From Pelargonium cotyledonis (taxonomy: Eukaryota > Streptophyta > Magnoliopsida > Geraniales > Geraniaceae): a DNA stretch of 22,753 nucleotides. A model generated the notes under the pieces. That model ran no database searches, had not been told where the DNA came from, and saw nothing but the letters and a program-made list of their open reading frames with translations. Positions 7,987 through 20,584 of the stretch are shown piece by piece. The stretch lies in contig JAYMTA010000963.1 in the NCBI GenBank assembly GCA_036897625.1, positions 1-22,753 on the forward strand. Reading direction: 5' to 3'. Made by a program: the position numbers and the translations under genes. How positions within the stretch are numbered: position 1 is the first letter of the stretch; each line of letters starts with the position of its first letter.

Positions 7987-10327
7987 TCACCGCCTCCACC
8001 ACCAAATGGTAAATATAATAAAAATTGTCAAAACCATTCCTGCATATTTGATCCAGGTATCAACCCGATTTCGCCTTTCGATGAGTCTCAATACCGAGTT
8101 AGACAACCCCACTGTGTTTAGAATGTCTAGTGCTTTCCGTTGTGCTCTCTGCAAAAATATATAATGATAATTACAAAACAAGCTTTCGAGAGTGATTATC
8201 TTCTAGGGATGTATATTAAGTTTACACCCAATTCAATCATCCTTAATTTCTACAGTCACATATAACCCTAATTCCTTTCAAACGCTTGTGTAAGAGGTCA
8301 AAACAATATATACTGACCCAAAACTCTCTTAACGTTTTAACAATAGGTATCTAAATGATTATGAATGCTTCAAGAACATTAAAAGCTAAAGCAAATACTT
8401 GTGACATTAAATTTATTATCACCACCACCTGTACTCTCAAAGTTCCTGAAATGAACCTACCAGAGGCAGTTACTCCTCAACAACTGATCTAGAATGCATA
8501 CAGTTTTTATACAAATGAATACAGTCATCAATTTTTGTAGAAAATAGAATATCTACATTCTCACTTACACAACTTGAGAAAAACGACAGGTTGTTACTCT
8601 TAACTCCAGGTTTATTGTTATGTTAAAACACTAACATTTATTGATAATCAATAGAATATGGCTAACCAATCAGCAAAAAGACCAACCATTAAAAAATGAA
8701 CAACATATTTTCAGGGTAGAAATTTTTAGTACCTTCAAACGATCCCTTTGATCTGAATATTTGCCAAGGATAGCCACTCCAGTTGAGAGAGCTTCTTCTA
8801 ACATCCTTGAAGAATTTTTGGCTGACTGCATTGCTTGTGCTTCGTCATCAAAAATCCTCAATACATGAGAAGATTCTCCATTCTAAAATACAAAATGCAT
8901 ACATTTGGTCATTTCGGGAGATTGTTATATTTCCATAATATAAAAGAGCTGCAGCTTTGAAAAAATTACATACAGCTCTTCCAAGCAATTCTGCCCTCTC
9001 TTTAGCTTCTGTCAATCGTCTTTGATTCCTCAAAAAGTACTTATCAAGACTTTGTTTCAATGATTCAGCCTCTTCTGCAACTTGTTCCACTTTACTGCAT
9101 GAAGACATATTAGTGGCATGGATTAAATACAACCCTGCCAATTTGCAATGTCAATTATGACAAGGTCAAAGACAAACTGCAAATCTTAGAGCATAGTTAA
9201 GAAGACATGAGTATGATTGAAATCACATCTACAATCAGTGCATTAATGTTGACGGAAAACACCAGAAAGGGCTAATTAGGTTTCTACTATAATAACCAAG
9301 AGAGAGAATACTTCAAAACCATCATTTCCTGAAGCCTTTCTCTCTCCCCCTCTCAAGTCTCAAATGCCTCAACACATCACAGCCATACGCAAGACAACTC
9401 TCCTTAATATGCAGACGCACTCATGCACATTAACATAATGAACCCCCACTACGTGAAAACATATATCTATCTCCACATGTTGGGCATCAACTTAGAGCCT
9501 AAGACCATGTGTACAATAATCAAGGCAGTTTCTAAAAATTATTAAGGATAACATCTTTTTTTAAAAAAAAATTAAGGATAATATCATAAATGTGCACAAA
9601 TGCTTGATAAATTGGATCCAAATCTCCAGAATTAGAAACAAAATTAATTTCAAAACTTCTATGTCCAATTCCTATTTGTTTCCATCAATTGCCACAAGTT
9701 CCAAACAGAACAGAAGAATCAATAGATACGAGAACTGCAGAATTGGCAGGCCACTGAGACAAATAGTAGCTGGTTTGTCGTAGATCCATCAAAATTCATA
9801 TCTGTAGCCTAAGTTAGTAGGTGTCTTGAAAGAGAGTACACAAAATTCAGGGAACCTTTTATTTAAGTAGCACTTGCAATAACTAACAGCATTGTTGGAT
9901 CAATACATAATTATTTCTTCTTTATGATATCAGACTGAGAAAAAAAAAACAGATGCCAAAGTCCGCAAAGAATTCCAAAACAGAAGCGATGGATTCCGAA
10001 TTCTACTGAAAGCGCAATCGCGGAACAAATAAATCATCTATACAGAGAGATAGAGATGGATGATGAAGAGGAAGAGGAGAGGTACCGTTTCCAGAGATCG
10101 CGTTGGGGTTTAGAGGTAACGGAGCGCCAGAGGCGATCCATCTGAAGGCAGAGAGACTGGATCTGAGTGATGTCTTTGTTGATGGAGAAAGAGAGGTCAG
10201 GAGAATCCATGGAAGTTGAGGACTGGAACCTCTCAAGCCTCTCGATTCCGTCTCTGGTTCGGAGAAGCAACCTCTTGGAGCTCTGGTAGATTTCCGACAA
10301 CGTCCCTCCGCCTCCTTCTACAGCCAT
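7987..10327 (-). CDS. MEMB11: membrin, Golgi Qb-SNARE (4 exons, 224 aa)
   Basis: Membrin is a Qb-SNARE that helps fuse ER-derived vesicles with the Golgi. Exons (minus strand): 10327-10086, 9094-8974, 8882-8733, 8148-7987 (TGA at 7989-7987). All introns are GT-AG, and the joined length of 675 bp keeps frame (the exon 1/2 join splits an Arg codon; the others fall between codons). Residues 1-80 are the N-terminal helical domain (SKRLLLRTRDGIERLERF). The SNARE motif lies in exons 3-4, with the probable zero-layer Gln at residue 166 (YSDQRDRLK), followed by GLSNSVLRLIERR and one C-terminal membrane segment (~206-222) ending WWWRR. Length and wording agree with Arabidopsis MEMB11/MEMB12 (about 225 aa) as I know them; which paralogue it matches is not decided. 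The start is the first ATG, MAVEGGGG. It lies downstream of RRP6-like on the same strand and looks functional. Confidence 0.96.
9095..10085 (-). other. membrin intron 1 (991 bp), no internal gene
   Basis: AT-rich intron with donor GTACC at 10085 and acceptor TGCAG ending at 9095. A short direct repeat, ATTAAGGATAACATC/ATTAAGGATAATATC, lies near 9541-9587. I see no nested gene or mobile element with clear ends. Confidence 0.7.
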
Positions 10328-10499
10328 TGTCGTTCAGCACACACAATTATACTTTTGCCTCCTTTTCTTCTTGAATAAGATAGAGAGGAGCAGACCTCAA
10401 GTAAAGAAGATCAAATTTTCCTTTGTTTCTTGCCGATTCGTTACACATATTGGTGGCAAGTAGGGGATTTTTTTTTTTAAGCTTTTTATCAAGGTCGTG

Positions 10500-10537
10500 C
10501 CACGCCAATCTATCCAATGGCATTCCGCCACGTCATC
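10500..10537 (-). promoter_or_regulatory. ERSE-I/UPRE-like cluster in the membrin promoter
   Basis: About 175-210 bp upstream of the membrin ATG the plus strand reads CCACG (10500-10504), CCAAT (10505-10509), CCAAT (10514-10518), nine bases, then CCACG (10528-10532) running into CCACGTCATC (10528-10537). CCAAT-N9-CCACG is exactly the ER stress element I pattern. CCACGTCATC is the bZIP half of the plant P-UPRE (on the gene strand, GATGACGTGG). NF-Y and membrane-tethered bZIP factors (bZIP28/bZIP60 type) bind such sites during the unfolded protein response. Function here is inference. Confidence 0.55.
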
Positions 10538-10632
10538 AGTTCGTTAGCAGTTCTTTCTTAGGTGGCTGTCTTTGGTATGGGAAAATTAAAGTTTGTATGC
10601 TCATACATTTTCTAACGTGTGTTTAAAAATTG

Positions 10633-10841
10633 TGTCGTGTTTGTGTCTCCAAAACATGCACGTATGATCAATTAACCATGTAATATGTGTTCGGTTGTAT
10701 TTAATTGAATCATAACAACACAATTCATTTAATTATCATATTAGACATGTCATGTTTATGTTACGCCATTCAGCACGATTACTAAACATGTCATATTTAT
10801 GCTGAGCTATACAACACATCCTTCAACACGACATAAACAAA
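10633..10841. repeat. diverged dispersed repeat between the two genes
   Basis: The stretch starts with GTGTCGTGTTTGTGTC-like sequence and ends with AACACGACATAAAC, roughly inverse to the start. It resembles a common plant intergenic repeat rich in CGTGTC/ACACGA words. Inside, ACATGTCATGTTTATG (10745-10760) recurs as ACATGTCATATTTATG (10786-10801), 41 bp later. The family and exact ends are uncertain. Confidence 0.45.
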
Positions 10842-10908
10842 TCGAAAGAGAACATAGAAGACACTAGACGTGCAGTATCTGGGGACTCAGATTTAGTTTT
10901 AACTTCAT

Positions 10909-10914
10909 TTTATT
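10909..10914 (-). terminator. polyadenylation signal for RRP6-like
   Basis: AATAAA on the minus strand, 71 bases downstream of the RRP6-like stop codon, in an AT-rich 3' UTR. It is the first canonical near-upstream element after the stop. Confidence 0.55.
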
Positions 10915-10984
10915 TCCTTAATTTGTTTTACAAATAAACTTTCAAGTGCAACCTTCTTTCAATTTCTGTAATACATTTTACTCC

Positions 10985-13900
10985 CTAGCGAAATGTCGCA
11001 CTTCTATTCCCAGTTGCTGGAAAAGCTTGTCGTCTTCTACCTTGTGGGAATTCACTCGAAACATCATCTTTCTCAACTCGACCGGCTGAACCTTTTTTCC
11101 TACCACCAGAATCAAGCAGACTCCTTGCACCTCCATCAGCCCCTGATCCCGACTTCTCTGCATCTCCAATTCTAACCTGTTTCCTAGCTGCTTCGTAATC
11201 AAATGGCTTCAGCTTCAAAAACCCACCCGATCCTTTAGATGCCTCAACCGCTCTTGTTTTCCTATTTTTATCAGACTGAAAGCACTCTTGGAAGCTTGAC
11301 GACAGTTCTGACAGAGACATTGGCTCGTCTTCTTTATCCAACTCTAAAGCACGACCTTGGGGATCTTTCTTACCATCTTCCGTATTTGATGATCCATCCA
11401 ACATAATAATCTCTTCCACATTGGTGCCAGCAACAGGTATGGAGGAAGGTTCTTCCAGATGCAAAATTTCAACATCCCTCAGAGGTTCCTCCTGAAGCGG
11501 TTTCAGCTGCTCCTCCCTGCCCAAAAATGAATGGAAGGGGAGATTCACTGAAGATCTTATTTGCTCCAACTTGATCTCTTCCTTTTCCTAAGCAATTGCC
11601 AAAAACAATAGAGCCTCCACATCAGTTACTCCAGATAAAAAAATGCATCTCACCTAACAACCAGGTATGGCAAGTAAGTGGTTCTAGGGAAGTTGTTATA
11701 TTGCAATTCTATTTCAAGTGTTTCCTTAGAAAAAGAGTCAAACAATAGTATCAGTTCCATACAAAGTGAAAGAACAGCAAAAGTATCTATATCTGAGAAA
11801 TGTAAATAATTGACCAATTGATAGCTTTTGACACCTCCAAAAGAAGGGTAACGAGATATTATAATTAAATGAGTGTGATGTTGAAGACTCACTTTCTTGT
11901 CAGTGTCAAACTTTCTCTTCGAGGCAGCATTCCCAAGGAGTGCCCCAAAGCCACGATTTGGCTTCTTTAGCACCTGAACGGTTGCTCCAGTAGCCTATCA
12001 AACAATAGAAAATATTTTAGACAGCATAATGAATAGGATAAAAGAATTCATGTAATATGAATCATCAACTACCTTCGATGAATGGAACAAACTAGCATTG
12101 GTGCTTCCATCACTACTCTGCACAGAACTTGTGAGTACTCCACTGGGAAGTTCTGAAATACAAATCCCAAGATCAGTCTTTACTTGCCCATTTTCACCAG
12201 GTTGCACAGAAGAATCTCCTTTTCTATCTCTGACTTGTTCAATAGTGCTGCATCCAAGATCCAACTCTATCTCTCCACTTACTGCATCAGCATCGTAAAT
12301 GCTGTCTGTTCTCGACTGCGCAGATGGATCATGAGGATCAACCTCAAATCCAACATTAACAAGAGCATTTTCTTCGGATACCTACATGACAAAAGACAGA
12401 ATTGTTATCCATCAATGATATTCCATCTCCATAAACCCAAGCCCACTTGCCAATTTAGATAAAATGATTATTTGATTGTCAGGTAACTAACAATTAAAAA
12501 CCATAACTCACAGAAACTTAATCAATAGCATAATATGTTTCAAGTCAATGCAAAACACAAAAGGGCATCATGTGTGCAAAATGCTCACGAATAATGTAAA
12601 CTTCAACCATACAGATTTGCCGTGGCCTAAAAGTCAACTGTCAAAGAATACCTTAATTAATATATCTAACCAATTTATTGAAGTTGGCATATTTATCCAG
12701 TTGAGAAACGTTTTATCTCCGTCCAACAAAGACCTAGCTCTTTTCTCAACCCATGAGCTTAAGGAAAAAACATCTAAAGACAATATTTGGCCAATGAAAA
12801 CTGCATTTGCGACAATGATGTCCACCATGATACACAGTAGCTAGTATCTTCCTTGGACACATAAGATCATAGCTAGCACGCCAACAGTTTGAACTAATAA
12901 TTAGGATTACTCTATGTATAGTTATTCTTGATGAATGATGATACTAGCCAACTGACATTATAAAACTATTTACCGCTACCCATGCTCTATAAATATCATA
13001 ATAAAAGTATTAGAGGTAATTTCCTTCATATTATACGAGAAAAATGATGAAAATGTCACCTAAACACTTATGTAAAGAATACGAGCAAGACCTAAATATG
13101 TCAGCTTACGCAATTATAGTCTCAAACAATTGCAATATATGTTTTTCATTTGTAACAAGAAATTTAATTAGACAAAACAGGTAGCATCCTGTGTACACCT
13201 ATTGTGATTATTCGAGTAAGATAGCAACCCATGTATATGCCTACAGGTCCCAGAAAACAGGTAGCGAGCAACATTAAGGCTATTTAAGAATCTGGAATGC
13301 AGAACAATTTGTATTTGGGCCATCATTACAACACATACAAGGGCTAACCTAATTGAAAGACGTATAACCTTGACACATATTCTTAATAGTTAATAGCTTT
13401 TCTGCTAAAATATTACAACCATATAGGTAAGTTTTAGCATGGGCTTGTTTCTCGGATAATTATCATGGCACAAGATTGCCTTAAAACTGATTAAAAAGAC
13501 AAAAATTATGAGTCAGAGGTAAGCAGATCTAAAGGGTGAAATCAAGGCAGACCTAGTCCTCGGTAACCTATATTATGAATGTTATGAATATCAATTTTTT
13601 GCAAATATATCCTTACCGTTTCCAGTTGTGCCTGCCTCAGATGTTCAGCAGCAGCTTCAAATGCTGCACCATTTGTCATAGAATGCCTGATTATGCTTAC
13701 AACAGAAGCAAGATTGCGTTCAATGTACGAATGCTTTGATTTCACTAATCGGCGTAACTTGTTTGTAGTACAAGGCATCTGTTTGGCTTTAACAAAAGAA
13801 AAGTGGAAATCATAAATCATGCACATGAATGTGGATAAAAATAACGTCTTATAGAATTATAAACAGAACCCAATACCAATTTCAATTAGAGTTTTATTTG

Positions 13901-16900
13901 GCAGTATGTATCCAGTACTCTCATCCTCTGCACGGGCAACAACATCCCGCCACTCACAGAGCCCCTGTAAGCCATTCAAGTACAAACAACATGAGTAAAT
14001 AAAACAGAACATTAGAGATGATGACACAAAGGGAAATGAGAAACTTACTGCAACAACAGCAAGCTGCTGGGCATTGAAACCGGCCGTCTGCAACCTATAT
14101 CAAAATAGCAAAAAAGAAAGGTCATCAAGATTTTCAGCAGTTAACAGCAAAGAAAATATCGGAGAAGGAAAAGAAGAATCATATTACATAGTTCAGGCAG
14201 ACCAATTTGAACCAAGAAATGAAGCGAGCAACAAACCCGTATATATAAAGGAAAGAATTTTCTGTCAAAAGCTCTTTCTCATATAGCTGCATGCATAAAT
14301 CAGAACTGCGCTTGTAGACCTGAAAGCAACATAAAAATAAATAAAAATAAAAATTTGATGAATTTGGTGAAGTTGCATCATTAATAACAAACTACAGTAC
14401 ACAATAAGCTGTATAGTCACACTCAAGAGTGTTATTTTGTGAAATTGAAGAAACATATCATGTAGAATATTACATTATAGCTGAACAATATGATTCTAAA
14501 TTCACAATAACTCTCAACTGGCATTTCAAATTATCTTGCATGCAATTGACCCTAAGGGCCCTAACCCAAAGCAATGCACCATTCCCAACCCTAATACCCC
14601 TGCTTACAGAATGTAATTCAAAGAGTTATCCCTTAAACTTTGATACAAATCACACCTAACCTCATATTCCAAGAAAAATAAAAATAATGAACACTTTACT
14701 GTTTTAATTAAAATTACAATACTTGAGAAAAACAACTTTAAGCATAGTGATACTTTTTAATCTATGACATCAGCAATCACAAGAAAGTAATGTCCCATGC
14801 ACATGTGAACGAACATGGAGCCACATCTGTTTTGTTATGATTAATGAACAAAAAGGACAGACCATGCAGCCTAGCAACAGAAAGGACAGAGACCATCCAG
14901 CAATGTTAAGAATTCTACAACGCATTTTAGTCAGTCAAATACACTTCATTAAAGTACCTTCTGAACTGATCTGTACATACAAGTAATAAATTACTTATTG
15001 AAATGCAAATAGGGAAAATTATATTATTCATGCAGCTTATACCTCTAGTAAAGGAGAATCAGCATTTTCAGACTCTTTTGACATTGAAAGCAACTCGACT
15101 CTCATTAGGTCATAGATATACAATAGATAATGTGTATCTTCTCTTGCATATCTGTCATCAAAAGAAAACTCTATGAGCACATAATGAAAGCTCAAGCACA
15201 TTTTAGCATCCTCTACGACGCTAGCAGATAAGTAATCAAGAGCATGCAGAACATTAGATATAGCATGAGAAATTAAAATAATTTACGAGCAAACTGAGTA
15301 GACAAAAGAAAACATTTTTGAAGGAATCATAAAAAGTAATTACAATATTCTATCTATGTCAACTGAAGTAACCAGTTTACATAATTAAAACTCAAACCTA
15401 GACCATGAGGAGAAAGCAGCAATATTCATCAGTGACATCGCCAAAAAAAGGGATCGCCAATTCATGGAACAAAAAATAGATAACTCAGTGTACAAATTAA
15501 AATGAAGCATGTTAAAAAAAACTAACGAATAAACGAAGGCATGTCCATAAAAAAAACATTGATATACTGCAAACAATGGCCCTTTTATCCCCTTTATTGC
15601 AGATCTGTTGATTATGGAACTGTTACAATTAAGGGTCTCTGAATTCTGAGTGTTATAAATTCATTGTAATTGAATTCTTTAGTATTATATAATGAGATCA
15701 TGATAAAGGGCGTTAAGACTTCTCAATTCTTTTTCAAATTGTATATGTAGATACTTCCAAATGGGAAACTTGTACATTCAAATAGTAAAGATAAACGCTT
15801 GTTGAGGAAGATACAAATCTTAAGTCAACATTACCATTAATTTCTACAGCGGGGTTGGTTTACAAGCACATATGTGGTGGGAAATAGGATCGCAAGCAGA
15901 TGAAGAATTAGAAGAAAACCAGAAATAGGAAGAAATAGGATTGAGTTCCCAGGCATTACCTGACCATCTCATCAGGGAGAGGGCGTAATCTCCAGTCTGC
16001 ATTCTGGTATCTGCAAGAAGTTTACTGTCAACCTTGAAGAAAACATTTTAAAAGAAAATGATACATTTTAATACAAATAAAAGGCCTACTCTTTGTTAGC
16101 AGTAACTCCACAAAAATGATGTAGAAGGTACTCCAAACTTTTTCTCTCCAACTTCAACGCCCTTGAGGCCTGTGGATCAAAACAAAATAAATTCCTCCAA
16201 ATTCAATAACACATCAATATACCCTAATACCAGAACAAATATTGCTATGGTATTTCAATAAAAATCAATAAATAATGATGAGGTGAGGCGATATGAAGCT
16301 ATGAACTATTTGAAGGGAGCTGCAAAGTGAACTTTACTGCCATACCTTTTATTAAGATGCGCATAAAAAATAAAATAAAAAACTTAAGAGAAAAGAGGAT
16401 GTCCATGACTTCTTCCAAATGAGAACAGAATTCCCATACTTCCTTGGAAATTTATGGAATTAGATTGATAGTAAGGGGGAAGAAGATAGGAATATAGGAT
16501 CAGAAAGATTACACACACAAAATACATTACTGAGATTTTGGGAGATGACACTCAACCAAGATCAAGTGCCAGAGAAAACATCTACATAGTTTACAAACTT
16601 TGATATAGATAACATCATCTATGTGGTACTAACTTCTGAAAAAGTCCATGACCAACATTGTTAGAGGTCAGTTTCCTTGGTAACTGTTATACTAATAAAA
16701 AACTGACTCAGATCAAGTAGTTCTTCACATACAGATGGTAAAGTATTAGATGAAATAATAAGATAACGTTTCAACAAGTCGATTAGAAGGGATTTAGAGT
16801 AAAACACCTGTCCAGTGTCAAACATGTTGCAAACATATATTCCAAAGTCCCGTTGAAGCCATATTATATCTCGATCCGCTCCATGCATGACCTAATTATG

Positions 16901-19900
16901 TATATAAATATTATCACATCACGAAGTAAACACGTGTCAAAACCAAAATGCCAAGGTGCAAGAAATAAACCTTTTTCTTGGCAGGATCTTTGAAAACTTC
17001 CCTCAAATACGGGCCAATATGAATGCGCAGCTTCAAGGTATCCACAATAAAATCCTCAGTTCTAGTAGAAATTTGCATTAAGCAGGTCAATCCTTGAAAA
17101 GATCGATATTGATTATGTTCCAAATCAACCTGGAAACTTATAATAGTCAAAACAGGCACATAAAATACTTACAAACTAGAAAGATAACCATCGTAGAAAA
17201 TCAAATGATATAACTCCCTACGAATGAATTGTCCATACAAGAGATAGTATATAGAAATATTCAACCGTGAAATGATGCATCTCCATACCTCGCAAGAAGT
17301 TCTAGTTAAATTCATCTAACCAATTCCTACCATAAACCCACATCTCTTTAACCATTATTTTACTAATCTGTCATTATGTTTAGTTTGTTCAATATATCAA
17401 ATGCATTGCCACCACTTTCCAAATACTTCACTTTCAATGGCACCTTTTATCTTATGCCACATTTTTTTCTCCCATTTTACTGGTATATCAAACCTATCAA
17501 TTCGAACCCCTCAATTAACTCTTTCTCCGAAATTTCTTCTTATATTATATCTATCTACCTTCATTCACCAATATGCAACAGAATGGAAGGGAATCAATAC
17601 CATCAGGAGCTAAATCTAATTTACAATATTATAAATTGACAACCATGGAGGCCAAATGGTATTTAAATAAAATCTAGTTTGGATGTCCTTTCAGAATAAT
17701 CAGAATCTACACCTAGAGAAGCTAAACAAGTAGAATTAGAACAGTTGGCATACCAAATATATGTCATGATAAATAAAAGCATTATTAAATGAAATTTTCA
17801 CTTTCTTGTAATCACAACCGTACAAATGTGATATTACAAAAGAAACAGTCATTTCTTCAGTTCAGGAAACTGCCTTATTGTGTACTTTACATCTATCAAC
17901 CAGATTATTTTCGACTACACACCTTATCAAATAATAGATTCATTAAAGAACATTAGAAAATCCTAGGAAAATACCAAAATCAAATAAATTGATAACCAAT
18001 CTAGCTACATAATTAATTATTGTAAATGTCAGGACTCAAGAATCCAAGATCATTATGTAAACATAAACTAACCATCATAGACAAGTCTTACCGCAAATTC
18101 GTTAATGCTACGCAATTTAGCAGCCAACTCTTTCAAATCCTTAACCTCTTCAACAAGCTTGAATGGAGTACACTCTAGCGAGGGTGGTTTCATTGGTTCA
18201 ACATCCCCAGTATCTTTATCAACAAAGTCTAACACAGAGAGCTTCTCCTGTACACAGAAAAACATAGTAAGAAGATACATACATTGCTAATCACAAGAAA
18301 TTGATAATGTTAGAGAATTGCAATAAAAAAAGACAATTATAAGTTACAGAAATATATAAAAGACATGAGATCAAAAGGTCAAACAAGAAAAATACATTGA
18401 AACGAGGATGTGCAGAATAGGGAAAGAACTTAATCGTTTAAACACAGCTTAGATGTTACTGAGCACTTATATTCTCAAGCATGACATCAAAATAGTTATA
18501 TAATGTATAAACAGCATGAGAACCAAGACAAAACATGATAACATGCAGCCACTGGAACCAGCAACATAAGCCCATCTACTATAAATGGCTCTGCTTCAAC
18601 TATTCAAGAAAAGTGAAGTTACAAATTAGGAGATAGGCAATCAATTCTCTTCACAGTTAGTATTCGGCAAAAGCTAACACCTATCTTAATTTGAAACTCT
18701 GTAACCTAGGCACCCAAGTTGGCAGAAAACCACATGGACATGCAGAGTTTTAAACAGCAGTAATTACCAGTCAAATAAAGGATAAAAGACAATAAACTGT
18801 AATTGCTTTCCATGAAGCTTTGAGTAGTTCTTGGTAAATACAAGGAACAAAATATTCTATGATTGTAATTTACTTAGCTTATATTGGGTAAACATGATGA
18901 GCTGATTCAGTATGGAACTTAGGCACCTCTTCGTCCCATAATTGAAAATTCAAAGTTTCCCAGGGTTCTAGGTGATGACCTCAGAATTCATAAATAATCA
19001 AAATCTCCTTGATGCAAATTATTTAAGTATCCCATAATTATTGACTAGAAGAAATTGATGATTATTTACACAATTTTACATCATCATATCCCTTTTACTT
19101 TTTCATCAGTCTATTGCTTTTTTGCTATATTGGCATATTTACGTCTACTGCAATTATTAGGTTATGATAGACTCTGTTCAAATACAATTAACTATTTCAA
19201 GGGTATTATGTTTTAAATACATAGCAATATGTGTGTGTGTGTGTGTTGTACAAGAACGGAATAATTAAAGTGCTAATCAAACATTTTCCACCAAAAGAAA
19301 GGCAAACTCCTCAATCTTCCGGTTTTCAACTAAACAAACATCGCAAGTTTTGAATGCTTAGGGTTTCCATCATCCCACCTAGTGCAACAAAACTCAATAG
19401 TGGTTCAAAGACGGATGCCAGCTTATTCACATTACCCAAAATGCTCTGCAAGGGCTAATGCTCTATGGAACCCTCATAAATATTGATGTATTTGGAAGGG
19501 TTGACAGTGAACACTACATGTATGCTTACTCATATCATTAATACACATATATGATCCTAGACAACACGCCATATTACAAAATTATTGTGGCACAAGAGAA
19601 ACAATCATAAAATTCATACCATAATCCAAAACAATAATTCTTTTGGACTGAAAGTTCTCCCCGTATAATAATCATACAAAATCAGTATTATTCCACACAT
19701 GATCAAACATTGTAACCAAGTGAAAACAGAACACAATTTTATAAAAAAACAATCAATCATTTCAGCAAACTAATGGGCAGATTCAATGGAGACTAACCAG
19801 CGGATGAATGAACCTCTGATCATCCTCACTCCTCTCCAACCAAACATGATCAAATGGCTGGTTCGAATTGTTAACCAAAATATTGAACTCCTCTTGTGGC

Positions 19901-20475
19901 TTCCTTATCGTTGGTATGTGGAATGGCACCTTGGGCTTCGCCCGGGTGACCACCTTCACGGCGGACTCATCTCTCCCAGCAATCGCACCACTAGCCGCAA
20001 CACTTCCGGCATGACTCACTCCTCTGTTTTTCTTTTTCCCATACACAAGCTGAAAACCATCGTCCGATTCCATAACTGGAACCCCAGTCTCCTCCTCTTT
20101 CTTCCTCACCTTCTGGAACTCATCCGCCGACACATCAAACCGCTCAAACGCTTCGTCGTTCACATTCACAAGCCAATCGTGGCCGTCGTCAAGGTCGCCG
20201 CTCTCCGGAAACGCAATTTGTTTGCCCCAAATGTGAGAAGAGGAGCCGATAGCCCCGAGCATGGACTGCGATTCCTTGGCGATTTGTTGAATAGGGGCCT
20301 TGAATTCGTCGAAGTTGTAATAGAAATGGAAGTCCTTCTGGGAGGGGAAGGCGCGGGAGGAGGCAGAGAGCTTGGAGATGGAGGAGGAGAGAGAAGCGGC
20401 AGAGGTTGGGACCTTGTGAGCAGGAGATTGTTCAACGTTCATGGCTTCTTGTTGCTGTCGTTGGGGCTGGTTCAT
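10985..20475 (-). CDS. RRP6L2: RRP6-like exosome 3'-5' exoribonuclease (14 exons, 905 aa)
   Basis: Nuclear exosome-associated DEDD-Y exonuclease that trims and degrades rRNA precursors and other nuclear RNAs. Exons (minus): 20475-19798, 18247-18092, 17129-16971, 16891-16808, 16169-16090, 16010-15960, 15151-15043, 14319-14237, 14094-14049, 13964-13877, 13786-13617, 12381-12073, 11994-11893, 11587-10985. All introns are GT-AG and frame is kept over 2718 bp. PMC2NT lies at ~35-125 ([20 protein letters not shown]). Exonuclease residues are D280 and E282 ([14 protein letters not shown]), D339 ([11 protein letters not shown]), and Y404 and D408 ([10 protein letters not shown]). HRDC lies at ~470-540 ([19 protein letters not shown]). 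The C-terminal ~335 residues are low-complexity, with [13 protein letters not shown] near the end. It resembles Arabidopsis RRP6L2 (similar length), but RRP6L1 is not excluded. The start is the first long-frame ATG after the telo-box leader. Exons 12-14 rest on frame continuity and splice sites rather than strong conservation. Confidence 0.95.
12382..13616 (-). other. RRP6-like intron 11 (1235 bp), nothing recognised
   Basis: Phase-0 intron between the HRDC-region exon and the acidic C-terminal exon 12 (donor GTAAGG, acceptor ATGTAG). It is AT-rich with no coding similarity or clear element ends. The open frame at 12548-12844 shows nothing recognisable. Confidence 0.7.
18248..19797 (-). other. 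RRP6-like intron 1 (1550 bp), with a GT microsatellite
   Basis: Largest intron, phase 0, donor GTTAGT, acceptor GTACAG. It separates the PMC2NT exon from the linker exon. Apart from a GT microsatellite I see only AT-rich sequence and no nested gene. Confidence 0.75.
19231..19246 (+). repeat. (GT)8 microsatellite in intron 1
   Basis: Eight uninterrupted GT units in RRP6-like intron 1, following ATAGCAATAT. A likely length-polymorphic marker. Confidence 0.9.
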
Positions 20476-20500
20476 GGCGGAGCAAGGATTTGGGAGAAGA

Positions 20501-20522
20501 GGTTTAGGGTTAGGGTTTTAGG
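20501..20522 (-). promoter_or_regulatory. telo-box tract in the RRP6-like leader
   Basis: On the gene strand the tract contains AAACCCTAA (20518-20510) inside CTAAAACCCTAACCCTAAAC, that is, almost three telomere-type units, 26-47 bases upstream of the ATG. Telo-boxes close to the start are typical of plant genes for ribosome production and the translation machinery, and bind TRB and Pur-alpha type proteins. This fits an rRNA-processing exosome subunit. Confidence 0.8.
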
Positions 20523-20529
20523 TCCCCAT
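20518..20529 (-). other. three-codon upstream ORF before RRP6-like
   Basis: ATG GGG ACC TAA on the gene strand; the stop overlaps the telo-box tract and ends 42 bases before the main ATG. Whether it is in the mRNA depends on the transcription start, which I cannot place. Confidence 0.4.
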
Positions 20530-20584
20530 TGAAGAGGAGGAGGACAGGACTGTGTTGGAATTTGTTCTTTAAAAGAGCGAGTTT

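Noticed and set aside
17505..17520. tRNA-like T-loop on the minus strand (GGGGTTCGAATTG)
   Set aside because: No matching A-box, acceptor stem or cloverleaf could be found around it.
17376..17639. 87-codon plus-strand open frame in RRP6-like intron 2
   Set aside because: Hydrophobic AT-rich chance frame inside an intron of the opposite strand with no recognisable motif.
19786..20532. 248-codon plus-strand open frame opposite RRP6-like exon 1
   Set aside because: It lies antisense to the conserved PMC2NT exon, shows no recognisable domain, and is low in complexity (Gly/Arg/Glu-rich) because of the coding bias of the other strand.
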